Source: Toxotes chatareus | Lineage: Eukaryota; Chordata; Actinopteri; Toxotidae | Direction: 5' to 3' | Assembly (NCBI GenBank): GCA_016801885.1 | Contig: CM028898.1 | Span: 8,080,177 to 8,144,176 of the forward strand | DNA: 64,000 nucleotides | Position numbers and translations under genes: made by a program | The notes under the pieces: generated by a model | What the model was told of the DNA's origin: nothing | Databases searched by the model: none | Seen by the model: the letters and a program-made list of their open reading frames with translations, nothing else | Part shown: in pieces, positions 36,201-48,360 of the stretch | How the letters are laid out: each line of letters begins with the position of its first letter | Numbering within the stretch: the stretch's first letter is position 1

Positions 36201-36961
36201 GCAAGAATTTGGACCTGGTCTGAGTCTCCAACATCATCATCATCATCAGTGGATACTTCTCTGAAACAAACTGCAGGATTGAGCATGTTTAAATGTGAGC
36301 CCTGCAAACAGGCAACTTAAACTAAAATGAGCAGAAACTCAAAATGATTTATAAATAACTAAAACTCCACCTTCTGTGGAACTTTAGTAGATCAAGAACT
36401 ATCCAGAGAAGGCGCCGCCTATCGGCAGCTCTGTGAAAGGATGGGCCCCTCGCATAATACTTAGGTCCAAACTTACATAAATACTGTAAGTTCTCTGCAT
36501 GCATTTTTTTCAGTATAGCTATGATGAAGCTACGCTTCAACAACTACATGCACAATGTGTGTTTCCTCCAAGTATCAGAATTAATCCGTCAGTCTCCTGT
36601 CTGTCTGGACCCTCCGTGCCTCCTGCAGACAATCGCAGCAGAGCTCTAGAAACGTTTCAATTGCGCCCTAATGGCAAGTCTCAACATGTTGCATTCCAGC
36701 ATTATACTTTACCACTCGCTCTAAAAACAAACAAATAAAAAAACAAACAAACAAAAAACTTGCAGCACCTGTTGCATCTCACAATGGCATTTTTGAATCA
36801 TGTTTTCATTTAGTCATATTCAGAAACAGCACAAATCAAATTAAAAACACTTGCCTGCCTCTCCAGCTGCACTGGTCCTCGGAATAGTTTGAAAGAGCCG
36901 CATCAAAAATGGCAAAAAGTAAAATCCAGATTGCGTTAATCCAAACCCCCAGACCAGACAT
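33262..36961 (-). CDS. metrn: Meteorin, secreted neurotrophic/glial differentiation factor
   Basis: Secreted protein known to promote glial differentiation and axon extension. Minus-strand coding exons are 36961-36855, 36138-35705, 34164-34105 and 33575-33262 (TGA stop), giving 304 residues; human METRN has 293. Exon 1 encodes a signal peptide (about residues 1-26, ending ...FAIFDAALS) and the start of the mature chain, NYSEDQCSWRGS. Family landmarks are CSEGTLDWLYPKGALRL, LQATPHQDISRR, CRPCNNTEILMAVCTSDF, LQCGVKPGSGSFLF and FGEAWLGCAPRYKDFQRAY. The first intron has a GC donor (AG|GCAAGT) rather than GT; only this junction keeps frame. The paralogue METRNL is the main alternative; ATPHQDISRR and the CCDC78 and STUB1 neighbours favour METRN. 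Confidence 0.92.
35027..35040. promoter_or_regulatory. Perfect palindromic RFX X-box-like site in metrn intron 2
   Basis: GTCGCCTAGGCGAC is a perfect 14-bp palindrome and fits the inverted-repeat layout of the X-box (GTYGCC-N-GGCRAC). It lies within the 34165-35704 intron of metrn. Binding is not shown by sequence alone. Confidence 0.4.
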
Positions 36962-37280
36962 TTTTGACAGTGGTTAATGCAAAGTAAAACGAAAAAAATT
37001 CAGAAAAAGATTATTCCAAACCTGCGATGTCCTAAACCTTTCTACAACAACTCATATTCTATCTCTGATCATCTCCATAGTTTTGTATCCTCTTACCCTG
37101 ATGTGTAAGATAAGAGAATACCGTTAAACCCTCTCCTCTCTGCTCTGAAACTCTCCAGGCTGCTGTGCGTCAAGGAACGCAGAGCTCTGAAGTTATTCCC
37201 CCTCGGAAAAACTTCACGGACCAATCAGAGCGCGACTACAGAAACTTTAAACCACTCACACAGCGGAGGGGGAGGGACGT
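36962..37280 (-). promoter_or_regulatory. metrn: metrn promoter/5' UTR region
   Basis: Sequence directly upstream of the metrn ATG. A CCAATCA box lies at 37221-37227, in the context GGACCAATCAGAGCG, about 260 bases from the start codon, with locally raised GC. This is a typical NF-Y site position. No clear TATA box was seen and the transcription start is not defined. Confidence 0.45.
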
Positions 37281-38539
37281 CTGAGCTGCAGAATGAGTAA
37301 CAGTATGCAAAGATAAACCAAGTTACAATTCACTATTGTGTTGGACATGTCTGCATAGGAATTAGGGTACTAATTAACTTAGCTTAAAATTAGAGTTTAT
37401 CTTCTGTGAAGATCAAATGTCTAAGGGAGGTAACAATGAGCAAAAGATATTTTTGAGTGGAGGGGGGACTTTAAATGCACTGATTAAAAATGTTTTTATT
37501 TAGTGATGCTGGGTTTTTATAGAAGAGGTATCTTGGTTTTCAAAAATATTCTGTAACTTTTCTTTTATACCAACTTTCTGTTTAAGTCGTGGCTGTTAGA
37601 CTTAAACACAAAGAAAATCCTTCTTCATAATTATAATTGACTGGGCTTGCCTTTTTGATGGATTTGATCAGTGGGCTACTTTGCATTGGCTTCATTCAAC
37701 AACCTCAAAAGCTTCTTCTGAACTGTTAGAAAATATATTTATGTTCACGAGAGTTGAACTAAATAAAGCCTAAATCATATGAAGTAAGAACTAGAGGAGA
37801 CAAAACACGAGTCACAGTTCACTAAGGCTAACCTGATTGTCAGACGCACTATGTATGATGGTGATGATGATGAAGATTTTGCCTCCTCCGGTTGTTGTGC
37901 CCTCTGCCCTTTACCCCGCTGAGCTTCTCTTTCATGTTGCGGTATTTATAACCAAATCAAATATTCTTTTGTGCTAACACTGCCATCCGTCTCCATGAGC
38001 CAGTGACTTTCGATATACGTGTATGTGTGTTTGTGTGCGATGAAGGTCTAGGCCCCTCTGATGGAGTTATGACAAGGCCTCAGACCAACACAAAGGCACA
38101 TGTGCAGAAATCCAGCTGCTTTATTGTCTGCAGCAGGACAGAGCTTTGTTTTCTGCAGGGCATTTCAAAGCAACAGAGTTTAAAGAGCCAAGCAAGGGGT
38201 GGGTGGCTGGGTGACCCAGTCACAGAAAAATGAATGCATTAATGCCTAAACTTAGTTATGGACTTCAGACGCTATGTCATAGCGTCCACGTGTGCACAGT
38301 GAAGTCAAACGCGGACAGTCAAATTTACACACTTTGTCAAACCTGTCAGTGTGCATGTATTTACACATGTGTCCATTAAAACAATAGCACACACTCTTTG
38401 CGACCCTGGTATGACTCAAACTACAGTCTTATCCAGTCTGGATCGCATTCAATGCTTTCATGTGGCTGTTTAGTGCACTTAAGATCTTCCAGTTCAAACG
38501 CAGAGAGATTAGACTTACTTGATGTGGTTATTTCTCAGT

Positions 38540-39005
38540 TCTTGGTTCAGTTTTATTTATGCCAAAATCATAATATACATTATCTTACTGCACTTTTCAG
38601 AGTAATGACAAGACCTTAGAATATTACAGAGAGAGAGAGAAATCCAGCAAGCACTAGGCTACAGTGAAAACAAAAAACTCCCTTTTAATAGGAAGAAACC
38701 TTCGACAGAACTGGACTCAGGGCAGATGGATGTCTGCCTTGACTGGTTGGGTTGAGAGGAGAGAAATAGGGGAGAGAGAAGAAAGAGGGTGGAGAGGAGG
38801 AGAGAGAAGAGAGAGTTAGAGAGGCCAGGAACAGCTCTAGATAATGTTGTATTCACGTTATAAAGATAATAATAATAGTCATACTTGTAGTTGTAAAAGC
38901 AACCAATTATCAACAACAATAATAATAATAATAAAATGAATAATGACGATGATGAATGCTGAGTTGTAGTGGGAGATGTGGATCTTGCAGCTCCAGAGTT
39001 AGATA
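38540..39005 (+). repeat. Degraded teleost interspersed repeat (family C)
   Basis: The block carries AACTCCCTTTTAATAGGAAGAAACC, AGAACTGGACTCAGGGCAGA, TGCCTTGACTGGTTGGGTTG, a GA-rich segment, then AAT repeats and GGATCTTGCAGCTCCAG. I recognise this order as a high-copy repeat of ray-finned fish, often seen in introns and 3' UTRs. Class uncertain. The upstream TATTACAGAGAGAGAGAGAAA also belongs to it. Confidence 0.65.
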
Positions 39006-41228
39006 GTGTTCAGACCTGATTCTCTGGACATTGTCTGCAGTTCATATGAGAAAAAAGCTAAAGCTGATGATATTCATTAGTGTGATATAAATGAATGGGG
39101 AGAGAGAGAAGTGCTCAGTGCATCATGGGAGTTCCCCCAGCAGCCGTGGCCTATATTGGTATTGGAATTGTGGTATTATTCGAATCCTTCGCCCGCCTGG
39201 TTAGTGTCTCAGTGTCTCCTTCATGTCAGTCTGTGCACATTAAAAAAAAAAAATCACAATTTACACGTCAGTGTGTTAACCTACATTCAAACATTGTTTC
39301 TGCTAAAGGTCAGTGCGAGTGTGTGAACTCTCTGACCTGGTTGTTGTTTCTGCTCTGTATCGCCAGCATTGACTGTGATGAAACGCTCTGTTTGTCCTCA
39401 TACTCTAACCACTGAACCGGGTTCCAGTAAAGTTGTTGGCTCTGTGTTCTCCGCATTCTCACTGGCCCGCCAATGAGAGCGTCTTCAAACGGTGCTGCTG
39501 TACGCGTACGAGAGTTTCCATGCATATGTTAGTGCTGTGTCTATTTACTTGATCTACTGTGTTCCTCCGTGTGTGGGTGTGTGCAAACACAGAGAGGATG
39601 TAGTGACAGTGTGGTGTTACTGGTATTTATGGGACCATGACATTGTGTGAAACTTTCTCTCGCTGTCTCTTCTCGCTGCTTCAGATACAAGAGACTTTCT
39701 TTAAACAGGTAGTGTCTTTCATACGTACTAACAATGACCCTAATATAGATTCACTGTTTGATCCCTTCAGGGTTCAGAGAAATTTACAGTTGTATAGATG
39801 GCGCATGAAAGACACATCTTTTATGTTGAATATTAATTGTTACCCATGCAACAACTAATATACAGTCAAGGTTTAGCCTGTTAGTTGTGGAGTGGAGTAG
39901 ATTTCACTTTCATTTTGAAAAGGCACATTGATGATGCATTGATAAAAACACATTTTGACGCTAATAACATGCTAAAAGTACATTAATAGTCAAAATGCTT
40001 CAACTATTCCAGTGATTTATTATCTCTTTGGCTTCGTCCTGGTTAAAAAGTCGTAGGAATTTCACATTTTCTGTCTCTGTAGCACAACATAAGTCCAGCA
40101 TTGCTGATATTTAAAGACTGAGCATCACACTTTGCTCATTTAGATGACGTGCTGTGCCAAATACAAGGCTGAATGGGTTTAGAGGTTCTGTATAATTCAA
40201 ACAAGCTCGGTGTAGCAGCTTGTTGTCTATCTAAAACGACACCAGAGGACGACCTTATCCGAGTTGAGAAGTTGAGATGTCCTCGTTCCCAGACTTTTCA
40301 GCCGCTTCCCATGGCACCTCAGTGCTAATCCAGTTGATCTGACATCGCTGCTGTTTGTTTTCCTGCACAGTGTCATCTATCTGCTGGTAATGAGATCTAA
40401 GACCTTGACAGGATATTCTGATAATCAGCCTGCGTTCACAGTGGCAGAAAATATGCCCTTCCCATCACAGGATTGTGCTGTGTCCTATGTTTTGTCTGGT
40501 TAGTTTGAGGACTGTCATGGGAAAACAATGTTAAAGTGGCTGTGGAATCAGGATCACACAATGCAGTTGCTTGTAGAATTATCTTAGGGTGAGATGAGAA
40601 AAACCTTGATATTCTGAATGGTGGAATATAGAATACATTTACTGAAGAAAATCTTTCTTGAACACACACTTGAGCTGAAAATAGTGGAAAAGAAGACCTG
40701 ATACCTGTTTGAATAAATACAAATATATTAAAAGCACGTGGATTCTGTAGCCGTGATGGCTATTCCTTTACATTGTTTAAATTTTTTGGCATTATCTAAA
40801 ATTACGGTGTAGCTACAAGGTCTGCAAAACATCAGAGGCTATAAAAAGAAGGTGCAATTCTTGCCTTTTCCTTCGTATTGTTGTGTATGTAGTTATAGGA
40901 AAAAGGCTATCTGAACCACTCCTGTTCTCCACTGTAGTTTTGTGTTGTGATGAGTCAGTGAGAGCTGTGAAGTTGACACTTTCCCACCTCCCCGTGCAGG
41001 TGAAGAGGGGTCCCTGGTCGAATGGCGGCCAGAGGCTGTGAGAAGGACCAACGCTAGGAGCTCGGAAAAACTCCTTGCTGATATTTACCCTCCGAGCCCC
41101 CATGAGAGCCTCATGTGAAAATTGACACCTGCTCTCTCATTGCACTTTCTCAGGATCCTGATTGTGTATGTGTTTGTTTGTATGACAGTAAATTTCTCTT
41201 TGTGCCTCTCAACTTGGTTTGTGTGACT

Positions 41229-41266
41229 GTGTGTGTGTGTGTGTGTGTGTGAGTGTGTGTGTGTGT
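41229..41266. repeat. (TG)n microsatellite
   Basis: About 19 TG units with one GA interruption. Confidence 0.85.
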
Positions 41267-41916
41267 TAGTGTAAAGCCCAGTGGGAAACTGAATACAAGA
41301 GGGCCCCGTACCAGATAAACAGAGTCAGAGAGGGTTGATAGCAAACGCAGCTGGAAACGCGCAGACACCCTGAGAATGCTCTCTAATGCTTTTCTAAACA
41401 TGTAATAGATCACTTAGCTGCACTGTCACAACACTCTCATACGGCCCTTGTGTGCTTTAATCTTCTCCGTCGGGATCTCACATAAATTTTGCATGAAGCT
41501 CTGTCCTGTGTGTCGTTATGCTGAGAATAATTGTCTCATGATTTGGTCAGAATGATACAAATCGCAAGAGATTTGTTTGTGGCAGCTGGGATCAAATCTC
41601 AGTTCAGTTTACACATGCTCTGCAGTAATCCCTCACACATTTGCAACAACTCTCTTCTCTTCCTCTCTGTCTCTCTTTTCCAACTCACAGTCTCAATCAC
41701 ATGCTCTTGCCGTAGTTTATTGTCCTTGCTTTATCTCATCCATCGCTGTCATCTGTGTTTGTGTCTCTTTAAAGCACTTTCGGAAAAATTTAGTTTTTAG
41801 AAGTGCTTTGAAGATGTTTGTTTCAATCTTCTTTATGGCTCAACACTTGAGCAATCCACTTTTTTTTTTTTTTTTTGCATTCAGCAGCTCCAAATATAAC
41901 CTAATTATAGTGCCTG

Positions 41917-41929
41917 GGGTCAGAGGTCA
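41917..41929 (+). promoter_or_regulatory. DR1 nuclear-receptor half-site pair
   Basis: GGGTCA-G-AGGTCA is a direct repeat of nuclear-receptor half-sites with one-base spacing, the layout bound by HNF4, RXR/PPAR and COUP-TF. An ATTATAG homeodomain-like core lies just upstream and an E-box CAGGTG about 55 bases downstream. Function is inferred. Confidence 0.3.
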
Positions 41930-43199
41930 CAGCTGGGTGCCCTAGGGACTTTTCATTAGAAAAAATGGAGGGAAGAGGCTGCAGGTGTCTAAAATGAACT
42001 TCTCTATCTATTGTGCCAAAATTCAGGAAGTCCTTTATCATGAATAATAGTTTTTAAGTCCATCTTTTTTTTAGCCTTGTTTCCTATAATAGTTACACTT
42101 GTTTGCCCCCTCAAATATATTATTTGTGCATTATATGTTATATACTGAATTATCAATATAAAATGAGGAACATTAAAACATCTTTTCTCTACGGGTGGAG
42201 TTGAACTATACATTTACAGACAACCACCAACATGTTTCACAGGGAAATATTCTACTATGTAGTAAAACGACAGCTACAGTTACCTGTTACTATGCAGATT
42301 AAGAATTTTCATTCTATAAAATCCACTGCATCAACCTCAACTTACTTACAACAGCTAAATAAAAATTACTTCTTAATACATCTGTTGTAATTATGCATTA
42401 ATGAAATACATAATAATTTAATACTCAAAGGGTCCAGTTTTCTGCAGAATAAGTACTTTTACCTTTGAATTATACTTCTGTACGCTTCAGTGCAGAGGTT
42501 TTTATTGGTTGGTTTTACAACATTTGAGTACTTGTTCTACAGCAGTTTGTGTATTTGGAGCCAAAGACTGGTCTGATTCAACCTTGAAATAGTTTAGTGA
42601 AGCGCTGATTACACAGCAAAGAGCTCGAGATGCCAGTATCCCACACTGCAGTTTCTCTTTCAGCTAACTTCTCCATATACATCTGCAAACATTCAGTTTC
42701 CCCTTGAGCTTTTGCCGCTCTCCTTCGCTCACTTAGTTTACGTCAAAATCCATTTCCACTGTTTACGAACCTCACAGCTCTTCTAAATTGTTTCCTTCTC
42801 ACTGTGCTGATCATCCTTAAAGCCTGATTATTATTGTACTCCTATCTTGACAAAGCGTTTAGATCCAATCTCTTATCAGAGAGAGAAGATAACGACAGTA
42901 TCATTGAACTGAGGCTGACTTTACACAGGGACAGTGTCAACAGTGCAGCCAACCTTGATGTCCTTTGCGTTGATTCTCACATTCCTCAGCCTTCAAAAGC
43001 ACACAAGGGAATAGTTTAGCTCAAGGGTAAACAGGCCAGTCTCTTTTTAAGTGGTTCTTCACACAACGCTGCCACTGCTAACTGAGAGGATTTTACTGAG
43101 AGGATAGTCAGTGCTTGATTGCAAGCAGTATGAAAAAAGCAACTGAAAACACATCGCAGTCACCGCAGAATGCCCTGGAAGTTTCCTGTGGTACATGAG

Positions 43200-43720
43200 G
43201 TTTAAGGGTAAATTTAGACTACAAAGCATCTGCAGTCAGCACCGCGGCTTTTGATTGTAGCCAGATTGAAGCAGGCATGTGTTGTGCTCCTTTATAAATG
43301 CTGCATTCCCTCATTAGAGTGTGGTAATGTGTGCAAAATTAGGCCTGTGAATGGTTTGGTGTGTCTTGTTTTTGGAGGGAAACCCACTTTGGTAATTTCC
43401 CTTTAGAAGACAACATCTCCGGCTCCTTTCACCTCACGTTTATGGCACTCATTAGCTGTAATTAGCTGCATCTCCCTATCCCACTATTTGTAATCCAGAT
43501 GAGAGTATTGTCATCAGCAGCCCAGCGTTGCTATAGTAATGCCTCGGGCCTGGTGAGTTTGATAGGCAGTGTTGTTGGAGCCCAGCTGGGGGCCAGACAG
43601 AGGTTCTCCGCTGTCTGTCTTGTTTGCTGCTCACCCACCCCCCGCACTGCTTCTAATTGGCTGAATCAATTTGGAGGGAAACTTAACAAGAAGCAGGATC
43701 CCTCCAAAACCGACAATAGG
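43200..43720. promoter_or_regulatory. Candidate conserved regulatory block
   Basis: Contains two copies of ATTAGCTG spaced ten bases apart (43451 and 43461), the second within TAATTAGCTG, an X-box-like GTTGCTATAGTAAT at 43527-43540, and CTAATTGG near 43652. The composition is complex and non-repetitive, unlike the AT-rich flank. No exon structure was seen. Confidence 0.28.
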
Positions 43721-44719
43721 TATAGTGTTTTACATATGTCCACAGGAAAGACAGATGTTGTTGCTCTCAACCACATCCACATTTGAATATCCCTTATTTG
43801 GATACAATGGGAGAGAATACAAAGGGACTATGTTTTGGCGGTCAACTTTGGAAGATGCAAAAGTTTGGCGGCCAAGTCGAGTCCATGCTCTTGAAATTGT
43901 TGTGCTAGACTTCTCATACTTTTGATGCTGTGGAGTTTATAGATTTGAATTCAAGTGAAACATGACTTTAATGCCTACGCAGATGTGTACTCAGTGTCAA
44001 CATCTGTGTCGACTGACTGCATCAGTTACACAGAAGATAGTAACTAAAAGTTATCCTGGACATGCAATGTTGTCACTTCCAGCTGTGATGAATTAGTTTC
44101 TTATAGCTGACAAAATTGCTTAATTAAAGTCATTTAAGAAGTATTTTAGAGGTCTGTCAAAAAATTTCAGCATCCATGGTGGGGACAGGGCCTTTTATAG
44201 AAAAAAAATCACAGCCTAAAAAAAATTCTTATTTTAAAAAAAATGAAGAAGAGGGAAAAATGAGTGAAAATGAGAAAAAAAATGAATTAAGGAATAATTT
44301 GAAATATGAACATTTCAAATTTTTTCTTTTTTCTCATTACTAACAAAAAAAAAATGATGAATCATTTTAATTCACTGGTCACACTTGTTGCTGTTACATT
44401 ACAAAATGTCTTCTACTGATACAATTTTGTGTCATAGTCCGTCAATAATCCCATATAACTTATTAATAAGAACTTAATAAGAAATTTCTCTTGCTTGTCT
44501 TTAAAAACTGACACGCATACATCAGAAACTCACACCAAGAATGGATGGTCAGTTTTTTCTCTTGCTGCCTGACTGACCTCCTCCTCCTCCTCCCCTGCAC
44601 GGCATCCTGCTCAATGAAATGAGTTTGGTCAGCCTAGGCCATCCTTGGCTGTGCAGAATATAATTAGCCTGCCTCCACACATACACATGCACACACATAC
44701 ACAGACTTTAAACTTTAAA

Positions 44720-44752
44720 CCCCCCCCCCCCGGACACACACACACACACACA
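44720..44752. repeat. Poly(C) run followed by (AC)n
   Basis: Twelve Cs, then GG and about nine AC units. Compound simple repeat, polymorphism-prone. Confidence 0.75.
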
Positions 44753-47700
44753 ATAGCCCACTCACACAATAGACACATGCCAATACTATGACCCCCACGG
44801 CTTTCTCTCCATGCACAAAAAACTCCCTGTTTGTCCTTAAACCCTGCTCCCTCCTGCTCGCTCAGCAGAATACTAAGACAGATCAGATTACATTTTTACA
44901 TATCACATTTCACATCATATCATAGAAGTAATGAAGAGCTTAACAGGTGCTGAATCTCAGCTGTCATGGTGGAGATTTTTAAATCTGGCCGGTGGTCGGA
45001 ATTACACTCGGCGTTGCCTCAATGTCTTAAGTTTCAAGTGATAAAGTTAATAATGTGTTACCGTTTCAAAGCTGGATGCTGTGAAGTTTGTAACCAAAGA
45101 TGGAGCTGAGCTTCATAAACCATTGTAATGTAAAGTAATGAGCTGAAGTCAGTGCTTCTTACTTTTCCAAGTACAATTTAAAACTGTGGCACAAACCACA
45201 ACTTGCAATAAGTTTCATTTGCAATTGTTGCAAAGTGTTTAACAGAGATGAAATGATACTACTTTATCATAAACCTACCAAAGGATATGAGGTAAGACAG
45301 GACCATACGAGGATAAAATTAACAGGATTAAGGCATCACATAAGAGTGATTCTACAAGAATAATAAGATGCACTTTAATGATCCTTCTTTCCACTTTAGC
45401 AGTAATCCAAGAATCTTTACATTTCAGCCTCCAAATGACAATTAAACTCTCTGAATAGAGACCCAGTGGGACCATAATTGCTCACCAAATCTGAATCCAA
45501 AGCGTCTTTTATCTCCCACCATCTTTCATCAACTCCATTCAGACTTTTTGGTGACCTGCAGCTCGTCCCCGAGGCCCCTTTTGATCAATTTTTTAAAAAA
45601 TGCCATTGCACGCGAGCCCTTTGCTCTCGCAGCACCTGCACTTCAGTGTCCTCCGGCTCATCAGTGGAACCTGTCTTTTGAAAATGTATACATCTGTTGC
45701 AAATGAGGTAGCCTTTGTTTGGGGGAGAACCCTTGAGGGGACCGCCAAAATTTGGTGTCTCCCTGGCTCCATCATTGAAATCGACCCCAACCCCCAGCTT
45801 CTCTGACACACACACACACACACTCCTTTTACTTCAGGGGTATCATATCACCTATCCCTTGGGGTACAATGGTGTGCAAGGCTGGATGTTCTAGTGATAA
45901 CAGGTGTATTTGAATGTATACAACAGGTGGGATAAATGCTGAAAGTGAAGTCTGTGGCTGTTTGTTGGCTTTACCACTGTTTTGTATGAGTTTTCATTTA
46001 ATGAAGCAGTGAAATTAATGAGCATTTAGCAATCTCTATTATTAAACCTTTTGTTTCAAACAAGACTTTTGTGACATCACTGCGGAAGTGGCCATTACTG
46101 CAGCTCTTGTTTTTATGCATTGAGGATATTAGGAACTCTGTAAAGCATACCAGAGGCGATAAATATTTATCTCACAGCTCCATGTGGTTGTTTCGCTTTA
46201 TTTTCTTCATCTGACCCAAGACTGATGAACAGAGGAAGCTGATAGAGGGGAAAAAAGAGGAGAGACAAAACAGAGTCTGTCCTCTGACTGAGTGACTCTT
46301 CAATAGAGGTTGTTTCTTTCTGCAGTGAACTGTGTCATTCTGCAGAGAAGTGCAGACGAGTGAGAAACCAAAGTAAAAGCGGACAAGAGACCTTGATGAA
46401 TAACTAGAGCATGGAGTATAGTCCCGAATTGTCACTGACACATTCATGCATGCACACATATGCATGAGCGTATACTTTTCCTTGCACTTGCACTTGCACA
46501 CACACACACACAAAAACACACTTTCATACATAGCCCCAGCTCAAGGATTTTGGTCCTATCTGCACATGTATGCAGGCTAATCAGGGCCTCTTCACAGACA
46601 GAAAGCAAAGGGTCACTCAGGGTGAGATGTTTGTGATGGAAATTTGGACGGCAGGCGTAGGAAAACAAAGCTAGAGACAAGACGCCCCAGAGACGACATA
46701 CTTTACACATGAGATAACACACATTGAGCAGTTACCAAAAAAACCTTAAAATAGGATAACAAAGCCTTTCTCATTCATATTACTGATAAAGAACTCTGTT
46801 GCAGACACTTTCAAGAAATTATAAGAGAATAGTTGGATTCAGAAAATATTTTGTCTGTAGATTTAATTCTGTGAACTGGTGCAGAAAAGCATCTTTTTTA
46901 AAATCAGGTTCTAAGATCAGAAATAGCGTTAGTGGAATCTGCACAGACAAATACCCAAGCTTATGGATGGAGCTCATCCTCTGTGTGGCGTGGGTTGCAC
47001 CGCAGAATGCATGACTATCTTTTTAGACTGTAAACTGGTCAAAATCGGCTGTCTCCTCTCTTCCACTTTGCCCTAAACAGTTCATGTTACTCTATTTCCA
47101 CCTATATACATTAAGCAAGGACAGGCAATCTATTCCACTGATTGCATATGATCCAGTGGTGAAGGAAACTCGGTGCCCTGGTCATTCCTTCACTACTGGA
47201 GCCCAGGCCATGTAACTTTAACTGGGCATGTACTGCATAGATCAGGGGCATCCGATGGAACCGCCGCGCCTCACTGAGAAATCACACAAAGATGGGATTT
47301 AATGGCCCTTCGATTGAGCGGTTTTGAAAAGCCAACCTCTGACCCTCAGCCGTGACCCCTGGCAACCCCTCCCATCCTCCAGGGTCCAGTGCTTGTCATT
47401 GGTCATTTGTCAAACTCCTCACACTGATCTGATTACTGTCCAATTTGGGATCTGCCGACTACACACTTCTAGGATCAAGACGAGCTGCTTTCAGCAACTT
47501 TACATGACAACAAATAGCTGGACTGTTGTGGGAAGAGTAAAGCGACGAGTATTTGTTCTATTCAGGCGAGTGAGACGGACAAAACTTTGAATACACGCCG
47601 ACTTGGTACGTGCTAATGAACTGACGCAAATAGGTTTTGTGTACACAGTATAGCTATATTTCCTACTGAATCATGGGCCAACAAAACAAAGATGATGACA

Positions 47701-48296
47701 CAAAACAGAGGAGGATAATATACAGATGAATCATCCAAACTAAACATGTCTCAGATTGATCCCATCCAAATCTAATGATTAACAGTATCCAGACACAAGA
47801 ATCTTCTGTGCTCACCATTTAAGTATGCCAATATTTATATTTGTCCAAAACTCTACAGTTTCTGTTTTCAAAAACACATCTCTAATTAAACGTGTTATTT
47901 TATGTGAGTATAAATGCATTCACTGTTTGGTGCCCCCAAAAATGGATTGATTCTGTGCTTACTAGGATACTAGGTTTTACTGAAAACCCTACAGTGCAAT
48001 TTTAAGTCATTTGCAGGTCGTGGTGAAATAGGTGGCAGCTTGATGACCCAGGGAGTTGGGCAGCTAGACTATGGCAGCTAGTGAGATAGCAGCTAACAGG
48101 CCAACCACAACATGCAAGTTCTAGCCAGTGAGTCTCAGAGCTTCTTTCTTTTTTCTTACTACTGGGCAGTTTATTTTAATAATTTTTTTAATTTTATTTG
48201 TTTTTAATTGAAGTGTGACTTGGTCTTTGTGTGGAATAAGTGTTTATAAGCTCTATGAACAAACAAAAATCATCATTTTGGACAATTAAAAAACAA

Positions 48297-48298
<2 letters not shown>

Positions 48299-48359
<61 letters not shown>
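48299..48359. repeat. Perfect (AC)30 microsatellite
   Basis: Sixty-one bases of uninterrupted AC, the longest perfect simple repeat in the window. Confidence 0.95.
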
Positions 48360-48360
<1 letters not shown>

